Source: Mactra quadrangularis (lineage: Eukaryota; Mollusca; Bivalvia; Venerida; Mactridae). From it: a stretch of DNA of 64,000 bases. The stretch spans positions 29,457,866 through 29,521,865 of the forward strand of contig CM046298.1 in the NCBI GenBank assembly GCA_025267735.1. The letters run 5' to 3'. Of this stretch, positions 34,449 to 49,050 are shown piece after piece. How positions within the stretch are numbered: the first letter of the stretch is position 1; each line of letters begins with the position of its first letter. Both the position numbers and the translations under genes were made by a program. The notes beneath the pieces were generated by a model. It had not been told where the DNA came from. It saw only the letters and a list, made by a program, of their open reading frames with translations, and ran no database searches.

Positions 34449-35930
34449 TATATGTATATGCACATAGTAAAAATATAGGTAAACAATGGTGACCTAGTTC
34501 CGGTTTCTGGCTCGGACCCAACCCAGAACGCCGACCCGGCCGCCTGGGTCTCGAACCGACCCGGCTAGGACCCGTTTTGGGGCGAGTTACGGGCCCTTGT
34601 CTACGCTCCATAGAATCTGTATATGTACTATATGTACATGCACATAGTAAAAAAATAGGTAAACAATGGTGACCTAGTTCCGGTTTCTGGCTCGGACCCA
34701 ACCCAGAACGCCGACCCGGCCGCCTGGGTCTCGAACCGACCCGGCTAGGACCCGTTTTGGGGCGAGTTACGGGCCCTTGTCTACGCTCCATAGACTCTGT
34801 ATATGTACTATATGTACATGCACATAGTAAAAAAATAGGTAAACAATGGTGACTTAGTTCCGGTTTCTGGCTCGGACCCAACCCAGAACGCCGACCCGGC
34901 CGCCTGGGTCTCGAACCGACCCGGCTAGGACCCGTTTTGGGGCGAGTTACGGGCCCTTGTCTACGCTCCATAGACTCTGTATATGTACTATATGTACATG
35001 TACATAGTAAAAAAATAGGTAAACAATGGTGACCTAGTTCCTGTTTCTGGCTCGGACCCAACCCAGAACGCCGACCCGGCCGCCTGGGTCTCGAACTGAC
35101 CCGGCTAGGACCCGTTTTGGGGCGAGTTACGGGCCCTTGTCTACGCTCCATAGACTCTGTATATGTACTATATGTACATGCACATAGTAAAAAAATAGGT
35201 AAACAATGGTGACCTAGTTCCGGTTTCTGGCTCGGACCCAACCCAGAACGCCGACCCGGCCGCCTGGGTCTCGAACCGACCCGGCTAGGACCCGTTTTGG
35301 GGCGAGTTACGGGCCCTTGTCTACGCTCCATAGACTCTGTATATGTACTAGATGTACATGCACATAGTAAAAAAAAGGTAAACAATGGTGACCTAGTTCC
35401 GGTTTCTGGCTCGGACCCAACCCAGAACGCCGACCCGGCCTTCTGGGTCTTGAACCGACCCGGCTAGGACCCGTTTTGGGGCGAGTTACGGGCCCTTGTC
35501 TACGCTCCATAGACTCTGTATATGTACTATATGTACATGCACATAGTAAAAAAATAGGTAAACAATGGTGACCTAGTTCCGGTTTCTGGCTCGGACCCAA
35601 CCAAGAACGCCGACCCGGCCGCTTGGGTCTCGAACCGACCCGGCTAGGACCCGTTTTGGGGCGAGTTACGGGCCCTTGTCTACGCTCCATAGACTCTGAA
35701 TATGTACTATATGTACATGCACATAGTAAAAAAATAGGTAAACAATGGTGACCTAGTTCCGGTTTCTGGCTTGGACCCAACCCAGAACGCCGACCCGGCC
35801 GCCTGGGTCTCAAACCGACCCGGCTAGGACCCGTTTTGGGGCGAGTTACGGGCCCTTGTCAACGCTCCATAGACTCTGTATATGTACTATATGTACATGC
35901 ACATAGTAAAAAAATAGGTAAACGATGGTG
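34449..35930 (-). repeat. Satellite array B, subfamily B2, right part
   Basis: B2 monomers resume directly after the TA duplication, in the same phase as before the insertion, and continue to about 35930. There a monomer with GGTCAAACCCAGAACG and GGCGTCCTGGGTGTC marks the return to B1. Confidence 0.9.
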
Positions 35931-38900
35931 ACCTAGTTCCGGTTTCTGGCTCGGGTCAAACCCAGAACGCCGACCCGGCGTCCTGGGTGTCGAAACGACC
36001 CGGCTAGGACCGGTTTTGGGGCGAGTTACGTGCCCTTGTCTCCGCTCCGTAGACTCTCTATATGTACTATATGTACATGCACGTAGCAAAAAAATAGGTA
36101 AACAATTGTGACCTAGTTCCGGTTTCTGGCTTGAACCCAACCCAGAACGCCGACCCGGCGACCTGGGTGTCGAACCGACCCGGCTAGGACCGGTTTTGGG
36201 GCGAGTTACGTGCCCTTGTCTCCGCTCCGTAGACTCTCTATATGTACTATATGTACATGCACATAGCAAAAAAATAGGTAAACAATGGTGACCTAGTTCC
36301 GGTTTCTGGCTCGGACCCAACCCAGAACGCCGACCCGGCGACCTGGGTGTCGAACCGACCCGGCTGGGACCGGTTTTGGGGCGAGTTACGTGCCCTTGTC
36401 TCCGCTCCGTAGACTCTCTATATGTACTATATGTACATGCACGTAGCAAAAAAATAGGTAAACAATGGTGACCTAGTTCCGGTTTCTGGCTCGGACCCAA
36501 CCCAGAACGCCGACCCGGCGACCTGGGTGTCGAACCGACCCGGCAAGGACCGGTTTTGGGGCGAGTTACGTGCCCTTGTCTCCGCTCCGTAGACTCTCTT
36601 TATGTACTATATGTACATGCACGTAGCAAAAAAATAGGTAAACAATGGTGACCTAGTTCCGGTTTCTGGCTCGGACCCAACCCAGAACGCCGACCCAGCG
36701 ACCTGGGTGTCGAACCGACCCGGCTAGGACCGGTTTTGGGGCGAGTTACGTGCCCTTGTCTCCGCTCCGTAGACTCTCTATATGTACTATATGTACATGC
36801 ACGTAGCAAAAAAATAGGTAAACAATGGTGACCTAGTTCCGGTTTCTGGCTCGGACCCAACCCAGAACGCCGACTCGGCGACCTGGGTGTCGAACCGACC
36901 CGGCTAGGACCGGTTTTGGGGCGAGTTACGTGCCCTTGTCTCCGCTCCGTAGACTCTCTATATGTACTATATGTACATGCACGTAGCAAAAAAATAGGTA
37001 AACAATGGTGACCTAGTTACGGTTTCTGGCTCGGACCCAACCCAGAACGCCGACCCAGCGACCTGGGTGTCGAACCGACCGGGCTAGGACCGGTTTTGGG
37101 GCGAGTTACGTGCCCTTGTCTCCGCTCCGTAGACTCTCTATATGTACTATATGTACATGCACGTAGCAAAAAAATAGGTAAACAATGGTGACCTAGTTCC
37201 GGTTTCTGGCTCGGACCCAACCCAGAACGCCGACTCGGCGACCTGGGTGTCGAACCGACCCGGCTAGGACCGGTTTTGGGGCGAGTTACGTGCCCTTGTC
37301 TCCGCTCCGTAGACTCTCTATATGTACTATATGTACATGCACGTAGCAAAAAAATAGGTAAACAATGGTGACCTAGTTACGGTTTCTGGCTCGGACCCAA
37401 CCCAGAACGCCGACCCGGCGACCTGGGTGTCGAACCGACCCGGCTAGGACCGGTTTTGGGGCGAGTTACGGGCCCTTGTCTACGCTCCATAGACTCTGTA
37501 TATGTACTATATGTACATGCACATAGTAAAAAAATAGGTAAACAATGGTGACCTAGTTCCGGTTTCTGGCTCGGACCCAACCAAGAACGCCGACCCGGCC
37601 GCTTGGGTCTCGAACCGACCCGGCTAGGACCCGTTTTGGGGCGAGTTACGGGCCCTTGTCTACGCTCCATAGACTCTGAATATGTACTATATGTACATGC
37701 ACATAGTAAAAAAATAGGTAAACAATGGTGACCTAGTTCCGGTTTCTGGCTTGGACCCAACCCAGAACGCCGACCCGGCCGCCTGGGTCTCAAACCGACC
37801 CGGCTAGGACCCGTTTTGGGGCGAGTTACGGGCCCTTGTCAACGCTCCATAGACTCTGTATATGTACTATATGTACATGCACATAGTAAAAAAATAGGTA
37901 AACGATGGTGACCTAGTTCCGGTTTCTGGCTCGGGTCAAACCCAGAACGCCGACCCGGCGTCCTGGGTGTCGAAACGACCCGGCTAGGACCGGTTTTGGG
38001 GCGAGTTACGTGCCCTTGTCTCCGCTCCGTAGACTCTCTATATGTACTATATGTACATGCACGTAGCAAAAAAATAGGTAAACAATTGTGACCTAGTTCC
38101 GGTTTCTGGCTTGAACCCAACCCAGAACGCCGACCCGGCGACCTGGGTGTCGAACCGACCCGGCTAGGACCGGTTTTGGGGCGAGTTACGTGCCCTTGTC
38201 TCCGCTCCGTAGACTCTCTATATGTACTATATGTACATGCACATAGCAAAAAAATAGGTAAACAATGGTGACCTAGTTCCGGTTTCTGGCTCGGACCCAA
38301 CCCAGAACGCCGACCCGGCGACCTGGGTGTCGAACCGACCCGGCTGGGACCGGTTTTGGGGCGAGTTACGTGCCCTTGTCTCCGCTCCGTAGACTCTCTA
38401 TATGTACATGCACGTAGCAAAAAAATAGGTAAACAATGGTGACCTAGTTCCGGTTTCTGGCTCGGACCCAACCCAGAACGCCGACCCGGCGACCTGGGTG
38501 TCGAACCGACCCGGCAAGGACCGGTTTTGGGGCGAGTTACGTGCCCTTGTCTCCGCTCCGTAGACTCTCTATATGTACTATATGTACATGCACGTAGCAA
38601 AAAAATAGGTAAACAATGGTGACCTAGTTCCGGTTTCTGGCTCGGACCCAACCCAGAACGCCGACCCAGCGACCTGGGTGTCGAACCGACCCGGCTAGGA
38701 CCGGTTTTGGGGCGAGTTACGTGCCCTTGTCTCCGCTCCGTAGACTCTCTATATGTACTATATGTACATGCACGTAGGAAAAAAATAGGTAAACAATGGT
38801 GACCTAGTTCCGGTTTCTGGCTCGGACCCAACCCAGAACGCCGACACGGCGACCTGGGTGTCGAACCGACCCGGCTAGGACCGGTTTTGGGGCGAGTTAC

Positions 38901-39450
38901 GTGCCCTTGTCTCCGCTCCGTAGACTCTCTATATGTACTATATGTACATGCACGTAGCAAAAAAATAGGTAAACAATGGTGACCTAGTTACGGTTTCTGG
39001 CTCGGACCCAACCCAGAACGCCGACCCAGCGACCTGGGTGTCGAACCGACCGGGCTAGGACCGGTTTTGGGGCGAGTTACGTGCCCTTGTCTCCGCTCCG
39101 TAGACTCTCTATATGTACTATATGTACATGCACGTAGCAAAAAAATAGGTAAACAATGGTGACCTAGTTCCGGTTTCTGGCTCGGACCCAACCCAGAACG
39201 CCGACTCGGCGACCTGGGTGTCGAACCGACCCGGCTAGGACCGGTTTTGGGGCGAGTTACGTGCCCTTGTCTCCGCTCCGTAGACTCTCTATATGTACTA
39301 TATGTACATGCACGTAGCAAAAAAATAGGTAAACAATGGTGACCTAGTTACGGTTTCTGGCTCGGACCCAACCCAGAACGCCGACCCGGCGACCTGGGTG
39401 TCGAACCGACCGGCTAGGACCGGTTTTGGGGCGAGTTACGTGCCCTTGTC
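35500..39450 (-). repeat. Eleven-monomer block (about 1.97-1.98 kb), copies 1 and 2 of 3
   Basis: AAACGATGGTGACC occurs near 35920, 37900 and 43474. AACAATTGTGACC follows 180 bp later each time, and a B1 monomer with CTTGAACCCAACC after that. The pair CTAGTTACGG (37014 and 37374) recurs at 38985 and 39345. Each block contains a B2-to-B1 switch. Copy 2 differs from copy 1 by a 9-bp deletion at 38401. Confidence 0.85.
37465..37930 (-). repeat. B2 island 1 inside B1
   Basis: Roughly two and a half B2 monomers (GGCCGCTTGGGTCTC, CACATAGTAAAA) are enclosed by B1. They repeat variants seen at 35.5-35.9 kb, so the island came with the 1.98-kb block duplication. Confidence 0.85.
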
Positions 39451-42400
39451 TCCGCTCCGTAGACTCTCTATATGTACTATATGTACATGCACGTAGCAAA
39501 AAAATAGGTAAACAATGGTGACCTAGTTCCGGTTTCTGGCTCGGACCCAACCCAGAACGCCGACCCGGCGACCTGGGTGTCGAACCGACCCGGCTAGGAC
39601 CGGTTTTGGGGCGAGTTACGTGCCCTTGTCTCCGCTCCGTAGACTCTCTATATGTACTATATGTACATGCACGTAGCAAAAAAATAGGTAGACAATGGTG
39701 ACCTAGTTCCGGTTTCTGGCTCGGACCCAACCCAGAACGCCGACCCGGCGACCTGGGTGTCGAACCGACCCGGCTAGGACCGGTTTTGGGGCGAGTTACG
39801 TGCCCTTGTCTCCGCTCCGTAGACTCTCTATATGTACTATATGTACATGCACGTAGCAAAAAAATAGGTAAACAATGGTGACCTAGTTCCGGTTTCTGGC
39901 TCGGACCCAACCCAGAACGCCGACCCGGCGACCTGGGTGTCGAACCGACCCGGCTAGGACCGGTTTTGGGGCGAGTTACGTGCCCTTGTCTCCGCTCCGT
40001 AGACTCTCTATATGTACTATATGTACATGCACGTAGCAAAAAAATAGGTAAACAATGGTGACCTAGTTCCGGTTTCTGGCTCGGACCCAACCCAGAACGC
40101 CGACCCGGCGACCTGGGTGTCGAACCGACCCGGCTAGGACCGGTTTTGGGGCGAGTTACGTGCCCTTGTCTCCGCTCCGTAGACTCTCTATATGTACTAT
40201 ATGTACATGCACGTAGCAAAAAAATAGGTAAACAATGGTGACCTAGTTCCGGTTTCTGGCGCGGACCCAACCCAGAACGCCGACCCGGCGACCTGGGTGT
40301 CGAACCGACCCGGCTAGGACCGGTTTTGGGGCGAGTTACGTGCCCTTGTCTCCGCTCCGTAGACTCTCTATATGTACTATATGTACATGCACGTAGCAAA
40401 AAAATAGGGTAAACAATGGCGACCTAGTTCCGGTTTCTGGCTCGGACCCAACCCAGAACGCCGACCCGGCGACCTGGGTGTCGAACCGACCCGGCTAGGA
40501 CCGGTTTTGGGGCGAGGTACGTGCCCTTGTCTCCGCTCCGTAGACTCTCTATATGTACTATATGTACATGCACGTAGCAAAAAAATAGGTAAACAATGGT
40601 GACCTAGTTCCGGTTTCTGGCTTGAACCCAACCCAGAACGCCGACCCGGCGACCTGGGTGTCGAACCGACCCGGCTAGGACCGGTTTTGGGGCGAGTTAC
40701 GTGCCCTTGTCTCCGCTCCGTAGACTCTCTATATGTACTATATGTACATGCACGTAGCAAAAAAATAGGTAAACAATGGTGACCTAGTTCCGGTTTCTGG
40801 CTCGGACCCAACCCTGAACGCCGACCCGGCGACCTGGGTGTCGAACCGACCCGGCTAGGACCGGTTTTGGGGCGAGTTACGTGCCCTTGTCTCCGCTCCG
40901 TAGACTCTCTATATGTACTATATGTACATGCACGTAGCAAAAAAATAGGCAAGCAATGGTGACCTAGTTCCGGTTTCTGGCTCGGAACCAACCCAGAACG
41001 CCGACCCGGCGACCTGGGTGTTGAACCGACCCGGCTAGGACCGGTTTTGGGGCGAGTTACGTGCCCTTGTCTCCGCTCCGTAGACTCTCTATATGTACTA
41101 TATGTACATGCACATAGCAAAAAAATAGGCAAACAATGGTGACCTAGTTCCGGTTTCTGGCTCGGACCCAACCCAGAACGCCGACCCGGCGACCTGGGTG
41201 TCGAACCGACCCGGCTAGGACCGGTTTTTGGGGCGAGTTACGTGCCCTTGTCTCCGCTCCGTAGACTCTCTATATGTACTATATGTACATGCACGTAGCA
41301 AAAAAATAGGTAAACAATGGTGACCTAGTTCCGGTTTCTGGCTCGGACCCAACCCAGAACGCCGACCCGGCGACCTGGGTGTCGAACCGACCCGGCAAGG
41401 ACCGGTTTTTGGGGCGAGTTACGTGCCCTTGACTCCGCTCCGTAGACTCTCTATATGTACTATATGTACATGCACGTAGCAAAAAAATAGGTAAACAATG
41501 GTGACCTAGTTCCGGTTTCTGGCTCGGACCCAACCCAGAACGCCGACCTGGCGACCTGGGTGTCGAACCGACCCGGCTAGGACCGGTTTTGGGGCGAGTT
41601 ACGTGCCCTTGTCTCCGCTCCGTAGACTCTCTATATGTACTATATGTACATGCACGTAGCAAAAAAATAGGTAAACAATGGTGACCTAGTTCCGGTTTCT
41701 GGCTCGGACCCAACCCAGAACGCCGACCCGGCGACCTGGGTGTCGAACCGACCCGGCTAGGACCGGTTTTGGGGCGAGTTACGTGCCCTTGTCTCCGCTC
41801 CGTAGACTCTCTATATGTACTATATGTACATGCACGTAGCAAAAAAATAGGTAAACAATGGTGACCTAGTTCCGGTTTCTGGCTCGGACCCAACCCAGAA
41901 CGCCGACCCGGCGACCTGGGTGTCGAACCGACCCGGCTAGGGCCGGTTTTGGGGCGAGTTACGTGCCCTTGTCTCCGCTCCGTAGACTCTCTATATGTAC
42001 TATATGTACATGCACGTAGCAAAAAAATAGGTAAACAATGGTGACCTAGTTCCGGTTTCTGGCTCGGACCCAACCCAGAACGCCGACCCGGCGACCTGGG
42101 TGTCGAACCGACCCGGCTAGGACCGGTTTTGGGGCGAGTTACGTGCCCTTGTCTCCGCTCCGTAGACTCTCTATATGTACTATATGTACATGCACGTAGC
42201 AAAAAAATAGGTAAACAATGGTGACCTAGTTCCGGTTTCTGGCTCGGACCCAACCCAGAACGCCGACCCGGCGACCTGGGTGTCGAACCGACCCGGCTAG
42301 GACCGGTTTTGGGGCGAGTTACGTGCCCTTGTCTCCGCTCCGTAGACTCTCTATATGTACTATATGTACATGCACGTAGCAAAAAAATAGGTAAACAATG

Positions 42401-45400
42401 GTGACCTAGTTCCGGTTTCTGGCTCGGACCCAACCCAGAACGCCGACCCGGCGACCTGGGTGTCGAACCGACCCGGCTAGGACCGGTTTTGGGGCGAGTT
42501 ACGTGCCCTTGTCTCCGCTCCGTAGACTCTCTATATGTACTATATGTACATGCACGTAGCAAAAAAAATAGGTAAACAATGGTGACCTAGTTCCGGTTTC
42601 TGGCTCGGACCCAACCCAGAACGCCGACCCGGCGACCTGGGTGTCGAACCGACCCGGTTAGGACCGGTTTTGGGGCGAGTTACGTGCCCTTGTCTCCGCT
42701 CCGTAGACTCTCTATATGTACTATATGTACATGCACGTAGCAAAAAAATAGGTAAACAATGGTGACCTAGTTCCGGTTTCTGGCTCGGACCCAACCCAGA
42801 ACGCCGACCCGGCGACCTGGGTGTCGAACCGACCCGGCTAGGACCGGTTTTGGGGCGAGTTACGTGCCCTTGTCTCCGCAACGTAGACTCTCTATATGTA
42901 CTATATGTTCATGCACGTAGTAAAAAAATAGGTAAACAATGGTGACCTAGTTCCGGTTTCTGGCTCGGACCCAACCCAGAACGCCGACCCGGCGACCTGG
43001 GTGTCGAACAGACCCGGCTAGGACCTGTTTTGGGGCGAGTTACGTGCCCTTGTCTCCGCTCCGTAGACTCTCTATACGTACTATATGTACATGCACGTAG
43101 CAAAAAAATAGTTAAACAATGGTGACCTAGTTCCGGTTTCTGGCTCGGACCCAACCCAGAACGCCGACCCGGCGACCTGGGTGTCGAACCGACCCGGCTA
43201 GGACCCGTTTTGGGGCGAGTTACGGGCCCTTGTCTACGCTCCATAGACTCTGAATATGTACTATATGTACATGCACATAGTAAAAAAATAGGTAAACAAT
43301 GGTGACCTAGTTCCGGTTTCTGGCTTGGACCCAACCCAGAACGCCGACCCGGCCGCCTGGGTCTCAAACCGACCCGGCTAGGACCCGTTTTGGGGCGAGT
43401 TACGGGCCCTTGTCAACGCTCCATAGACTCTGTATATGTACTATATGTACATGCACATAGTAAAAAAATAGGTAAACGATGGTGACCTAGTTCCGGTTTC
43501 TGGCTCGGGTCAAACCCAGAACGCCGACCCGGCGTCCTGGGTGTCGAAACGACCCGGCTAGGACCGGTTTTGGGGCGAGTTACGTGCCCTTGTCTCCGCT
43601 CCGTAGACTCTCTATATGTACTATATGTACATGCACGTAGCAAAAAAATAGGTAAACAATTGTGACCTAGTTCCGGTTTCTGGCTTGAACCCAACCCAGA
43701 ACGCCGACCCGGCGACCTGGGTGTCGAACCGACCCGGCTAGGACCGGTTTTGGGGCGAGTTACGTGCCCTTGTCTCCGCTCCGTAGACTCTCTATATGTA
43801 CTATATGTACATGCACATAGCAAAAAAATAGGTAAACAATGGTGACCTAGTTCCGGTTTCTGGCTCGGACCCAACCCAGAACGCCGACCCGGCGACCTGG
43901 GTGTCGAACCGACCCGGCTGGGACCGGTTTTGGGGCGAGTTACGTGCCCTTGTCTCCGCTCCGTAGACTCTCTATATGTACATGCACGTAGCAAAAAAAT
44001 AGGTAAACAATGGTGACCTAGTTCCGGTTTCTGGCTCGGACCCAACCCAGAACGCCGACCCGGCGACCTGGGTGTCGAACCGACCCGGCAAGGACCGGTT
44101 TTGGGGCGAGTTACGTGCCCTTGTCTCCGCTCCGTAGACTCTCTATATGTACTATATGTACATGCACGTAGCAAAAAAATAGGTAAACAATGGTGACCTA
44201 GTTCCGGTTTCTGGCTCGGACCCAACCCAGAACGCCGACCCAGCGACCTGGGTGTCGAACCGACCCGGCTAGGACCGGTTTTGGGGCGAGTTACGTGCCC
44301 TTGTCTCCGCTCCGTAGACTCTCTATATGTACTATATGTACATGCACGTAGCAAAAAAATAGGTAAACAATGGTGACCTAGTTCCGGTTTCTGGCTCGGA
44401 CCCAACCCAGAACGCCGACTCGGCGACCTGGGTGTCGAACCGACCCGGCTAGGACCGGTTTTGGGGCGAGTTACGTGCCCTTGTCTCCGCTCCGTAGACT
44501 CTCTATATGTACTATATGTACATGCACGTAGCAAAAAAATAGGTAAACAATGGTGACCTAGTTACGGTTTCTGGCTCGGACCCAACCCAGAACGCCGACC
44601 CAGCGACCTGGGTGTCGAACCGACCGGGCTAGGACCGGTTTTGGGGCGAGTTACGTGCCCTTGTCTCCGCTCCGTAGACTCTCTATATGTACTATATGTA
44701 CATGCACGTAGCAAAAAAATAGGTAAACAATGGTGACCTAGTTCCGGTTTCTGGCTCGGACCCAACCCAGAACGCCGACTCGGCGACCTGGGTGTCGAAC
44801 CGACCCGGCTAGGACCGGTTTTGGGGCGAGTTACGTGCCCTTGTCTCCGCTCCGTAGACTCTCTATATGTACTATATGTACATGCACGTAGCAAAAAAAT
44901 AGGTAAACAATGGTGACCTAGTTACGGTTTCTGGCTCGGACCCAACCCAGAACGCCGACCCGGCGACCTGGGTGTCGAACCGACCCGGCTAGGACCGGTT
45001 TTGGGGCGAGTTACGTGCCCTTGTCTCCGCTCCGTAGACTCTCTATATGTACTATATGTACATGCACGTAGCAAAAAAAATAGGTAAACAATGGTGACCT
45101 AGTTCCGGTTTCTGGCTCGGACCCAACCCAGAACGCCGACCCGGCGACCTGGGTGTCGAACCGACCCGGCTAGGACCGGTTTTGGGGCGAGTTACGTGCC
45201 CTTGTCTCCGCTCCGTAGACTCTCTATATGTACTATATGTACATGCACGTAGCAAAAAAATAGGTAAACAATGGTGACCTAGTTCCGGTTTCTGGCTCGG
45301 ACCCAACCCAGAACGCCGACCCGGCGACCTGGGTGTCGAACCGACCCGGCTAGGACCGGTTTTGGGGCGAGTTACGTGCCCTTGTCTCCGCTCCGTAGAC

Positions 45401-48400
45401 TCTCTATATGTACTATATGTACATGCACGTAGCAAAAAAATAGGTAAACAATGTTGACCTAGTTCCGGTTTCTGGCTCGGACCCAACCCAGAACGCCGAC
45501 CCGGCGACCTGGGTGTCGAACCGACCCGGCTAGGACCGGTTTTGGGGCGAGTTACGTGCCCTTGTCTCCGCTCCGTAGACTCTCTATATGTACTATATGT
45601 ACATGCACGTAGCAAAAAAATAGGTAAACAATGGTGACCTAGTTCCGGTTTCTGGCTCGGACCCAACCCAGAACGCCGACCCGGCGACCTGGGTGTCGAA
45701 CCGACCCGGCTAGGACCGGTTTTGGGGCGAGTTACGTGCCCTTGTCTCCGCTCCGTAGACTCTCTATATGTACTATATGTACATGCACGTAGCAAAAAAA
45801 TAGGTAAACAATGGTGACCTAGTTCCGGTTTCTGGCGCGGACCCAACCCAGAACGCCGACCCGGCGACCTGGGTGTCGAACCGACCCGGCTAGGACCGGT
45901 TTTGGGGCGAGTTACGTGCCCTTGTCTCCGCTCCGTAGACTCTCTATATGTACTATATGTACATGCACGTAGCAAAAAAATAGGTAAACAATGGCGACCT
46001 AGTTCCGGTTTCTGGCTCGGACCCAACCCAGAACGCCGACCCGGCGACCTGGGTGTCGAACCGACCCGGCTAGGACCGGTTTTGGGGCGAGGTACGTGCC
46101 CTTGTCTCCGCTCCGTAGACTCTCTATATGTACTATATGTACATGCACGTAGCAAAAAAATAGGTAAACAATGGTGACCTAGTTCCGGTTTCTGGCTTGA
46201 ACCCAACCCAGAACGCCGACCCGGCGACCTGGGTGTCGAACCGACCCGGCTAGGACCGGTTTTGGGGCGAGTTACGTGCCCTTGTCTCCGCTCCGTAGAC
46301 TCTCTATATGTACTATATGTACATGCACGTAGCAAAAAAATAGGTAAACAATGGTGACCTAGTTCCGGTTTCTGGCTCGGACCCAACCCTGAACGCCGAC
46401 CCGGCGACCTGGGTGTCGAACCGACCCGGCTAGGACCGGTTTTGGGGCGAGTTACGTGCCCTTGTCTCCGCTCCGTAGACTCTCTATATGTACTATATGT
46501 ACATGCACGTAGCAAAAAAATAGGCAAGCAATGGTGACCTAGTTCCGGTTTCTGGCTCGGAACCAACCCAGAACGCCGACCCGGCGACCTGGGTGTTGAA
46601 CCGACCCGGCTAGGACCGGTTTTGGGGCGAGTTACGTGCCCTTGTCTCCGCTCCGTAGACTCTCTATATGTACTATATGTACATGCACATAGCAAAAAAA
46701 TAGGCAAACAATGGTGACCTAGTTCCGGTTTCTGGCTCGGACCCAACCCAGAACGCCGACCCGGCGACCTGGGTGTCGAACCGACCCGGCTAGGACCGGT
46801 TTTGGGGCGAGTTACGTGCCCTTGTCTCCGCTCCGTAGACTCTCTATATGTACTATATGTACATGCACGTAGCAAAAAAATAGGTAAACAATGGTGACCT
46901 AGTTCCGGTTTCTGGCTCGGACCCAACCCAGAACGCCGACCCGGCGACCTGGGTGTCGAACCGACCCGGCAAGGACCGGTTTTGGGGCGAGTTACGTGCC
47001 CTTGTCTCCGCTCCGTAGACTCTCTATATGTACTATATGTACATGCACGTAGCAAAAAAATAGGTAAACAATGGTGACCTAGTTCCGGTTTCTGGCTCGG
47101 ACCCAACCCAGAACGCCGACCTGGCGACCTGGGTGTCGAACCGACCCGGCTAGGACCGGTTTTGGGGCGAGTTACGTGCCCTTGTCTCCGCTCCGTAGAC
47201 TCTCTATATGTACTATATGTACATGCACGTAGCAAAAAAATAGGTAAACAATGGTGACCTAGTTCCGGTTTCTGGCTCGGACCCAACCCAGAACGCCGAC
47301 CCGGCGACCTGGGTGTCGAACCGACCCGGCTAGGACCGGTTTTGGGGCGAGTTACGTGCCCTTGTCTCCGCTCCGTAGACTCTCTATATGTACTATATGT
47401 ACATGCACGTAGCAAAAAATAGGTAAACAATGGTGACCTAGTTCCGGTTTCTGGCTCGGACCCAACCCAGAACGCCGACCCGGCGACCTGGGTGTCGAAC
47501 TGACGCGGCTAGGACCTGTTTTGGGGCGAGTTACCTGCCCTTGTCTCCGCTCCGTAGACTCTCTATATGTACTATATGTACATGCACGTAGCAAAAAAAT
47601 AGGTAAACAATGGTGACCTAGTTCCGGTTTCTGGCTCGGACCCAACCCAGAACGCCGACCCGGCGACCTGGGTGTCGAACCGACCCGGCTAGGACCGGTT
47701 TTGGGGCGAGTTACGTGCCCTTGTCTCCGCTCCGTAGACTCTCTATATGTACTATATGTACATGCACGTAGCAAAAAAATAGGTAAACAATGGTGACCTA
47801 GTTCCGGTTTCTGGCTCGGACCCAACCCAGAAAGCCGACCCGGCGACCTGGGTGTCGAACCGACCCGGCTAGGACCGGTTTTGGGGCGAGTTACGTGCCC
47901 TTGTCTCCGCTCCGTAGACTCTCTATATGTACTATATGTACATGCACGTAGCAAAAAAATAGGTAAACAATGGTGACCTAGTTCCGGTTTCTGGCTCGGA
48001 CCCAACCCAGAACGCCGACCCGGCGACCTGGGTGTCGAACCGACCCGGCTAGGGCCGGTTTTGGGGCCAGTTACGTGCCCTTGTCTCCGCTCCGTAGACT
48101 CTCTATATGTACTATATGTACATGCACGTAGCAAAAAAATAGGTAAACAATGGTGACCTAGTTCCGGTTTCTGGCTCGGACCCAACCCAGAACGCCGACC
48201 CGGCGACCTGGGTGTCGAACCGACCCGGCTAGGACCGGTTTTGGGGCGAGTTACGTGCCCTTGTCTCCGCTCCGTAGACTCTCTATATGTACTATATGTA
48301 CATGCACGTAGCAAAAAAATAGGTAAACAATGGTGACCTAGTTCCGGTTTCTGGCTCGGACCCAACCCAGAACGCCGACCCGGCGACCTGGGTGTCGAAC

Positions 48401-49050
48401 CGACCCGGCTAGGACCGGTTTTGGGGCGAGTTACGTGCCCTTGTCTCCGCTCCGTAGACTCTCTATATGTACTATATGTACATGCACGTAGCAAAAAAAA
48501 TAGGTAAACAATGGTGACCTAGTTCCGGTTTCTGGCTCGGACCCAACCCAGAACGCCGACCCGGCGACCTGGGTGTCGAACCGACCCGGTTAGGACCGGT
48601 TTTGGGGCGAGTTACGTGCCCTTGTCTCCGCTCCGTAGACTCTCTATATGTACTATATGTACATGCACGTAGCAAAAAAATAGGTAAACAATGGTGACCT
48701 AGTTCCGGTTTCTGGCTCGGACCCAACCCAGAACGCCGACCCGGCGACCTGGGTGTCGAACCGACCCGGCTAGGACCGGTTTTGGGGCGAGTTACGTGCC
48801 CTTGTCTCCGCAACGTAGACTCTCTATATGTACTATATGTTCATGCACGTAGTAAAAAAATAGGTAAACAATGGTGACCTAGTTCCGGTTTCTGGCTCGG
48901 ACCCAACCCAGAACGCCGACCCGGCGACCTGGGTGTCGAACAGACCCGGCTAGGACCTGTTTTGGGGCGAGTTACGTGCCCTTGTCTCCGCTCCGTAGAC
49001 TCTATATACGTACTATATGTACATGCACGTAGCAAAAAAATAGTTAAACA
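37900..49050 (-). repeat. Large block duplication, unit about 5.57 kb (31 monomers)
   Basis: Marker variants repeat with an offset of 5574-5575 bp: AAACGATGG at 37900 and 43474, CAATGGCGACC at 40414 and 45989, and the paired GGCAAGCAATGG and GGCAAACAATGG monomers near 40950 and 46525. Towards the right the offset becomes about 5930 bp (CCGCAACGTAG near 42877 and 48807), so the second copy gained two monomers. The third copy of the 1.97-kb block (about 43230-45020) lies inside. Confidence 0.85.
43200..43490 (-). repeat. B2 island 2 inside B1
   Basis: A shorter version of island 1, with the same GGCTTGGACCC and CTTGTCAACGC variants. It begins at a different point in the monomer, which implies a separate crossover at its left edge. 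Confidence 0.8.

Noticed and set aside
34160..34486. 108-codon minus-strand frame overlapping the pogo-like element
   Set aside because: It starts in satellite sequence outside the element, has no transposase-like motif and is AT-rich low-complexity sequence.
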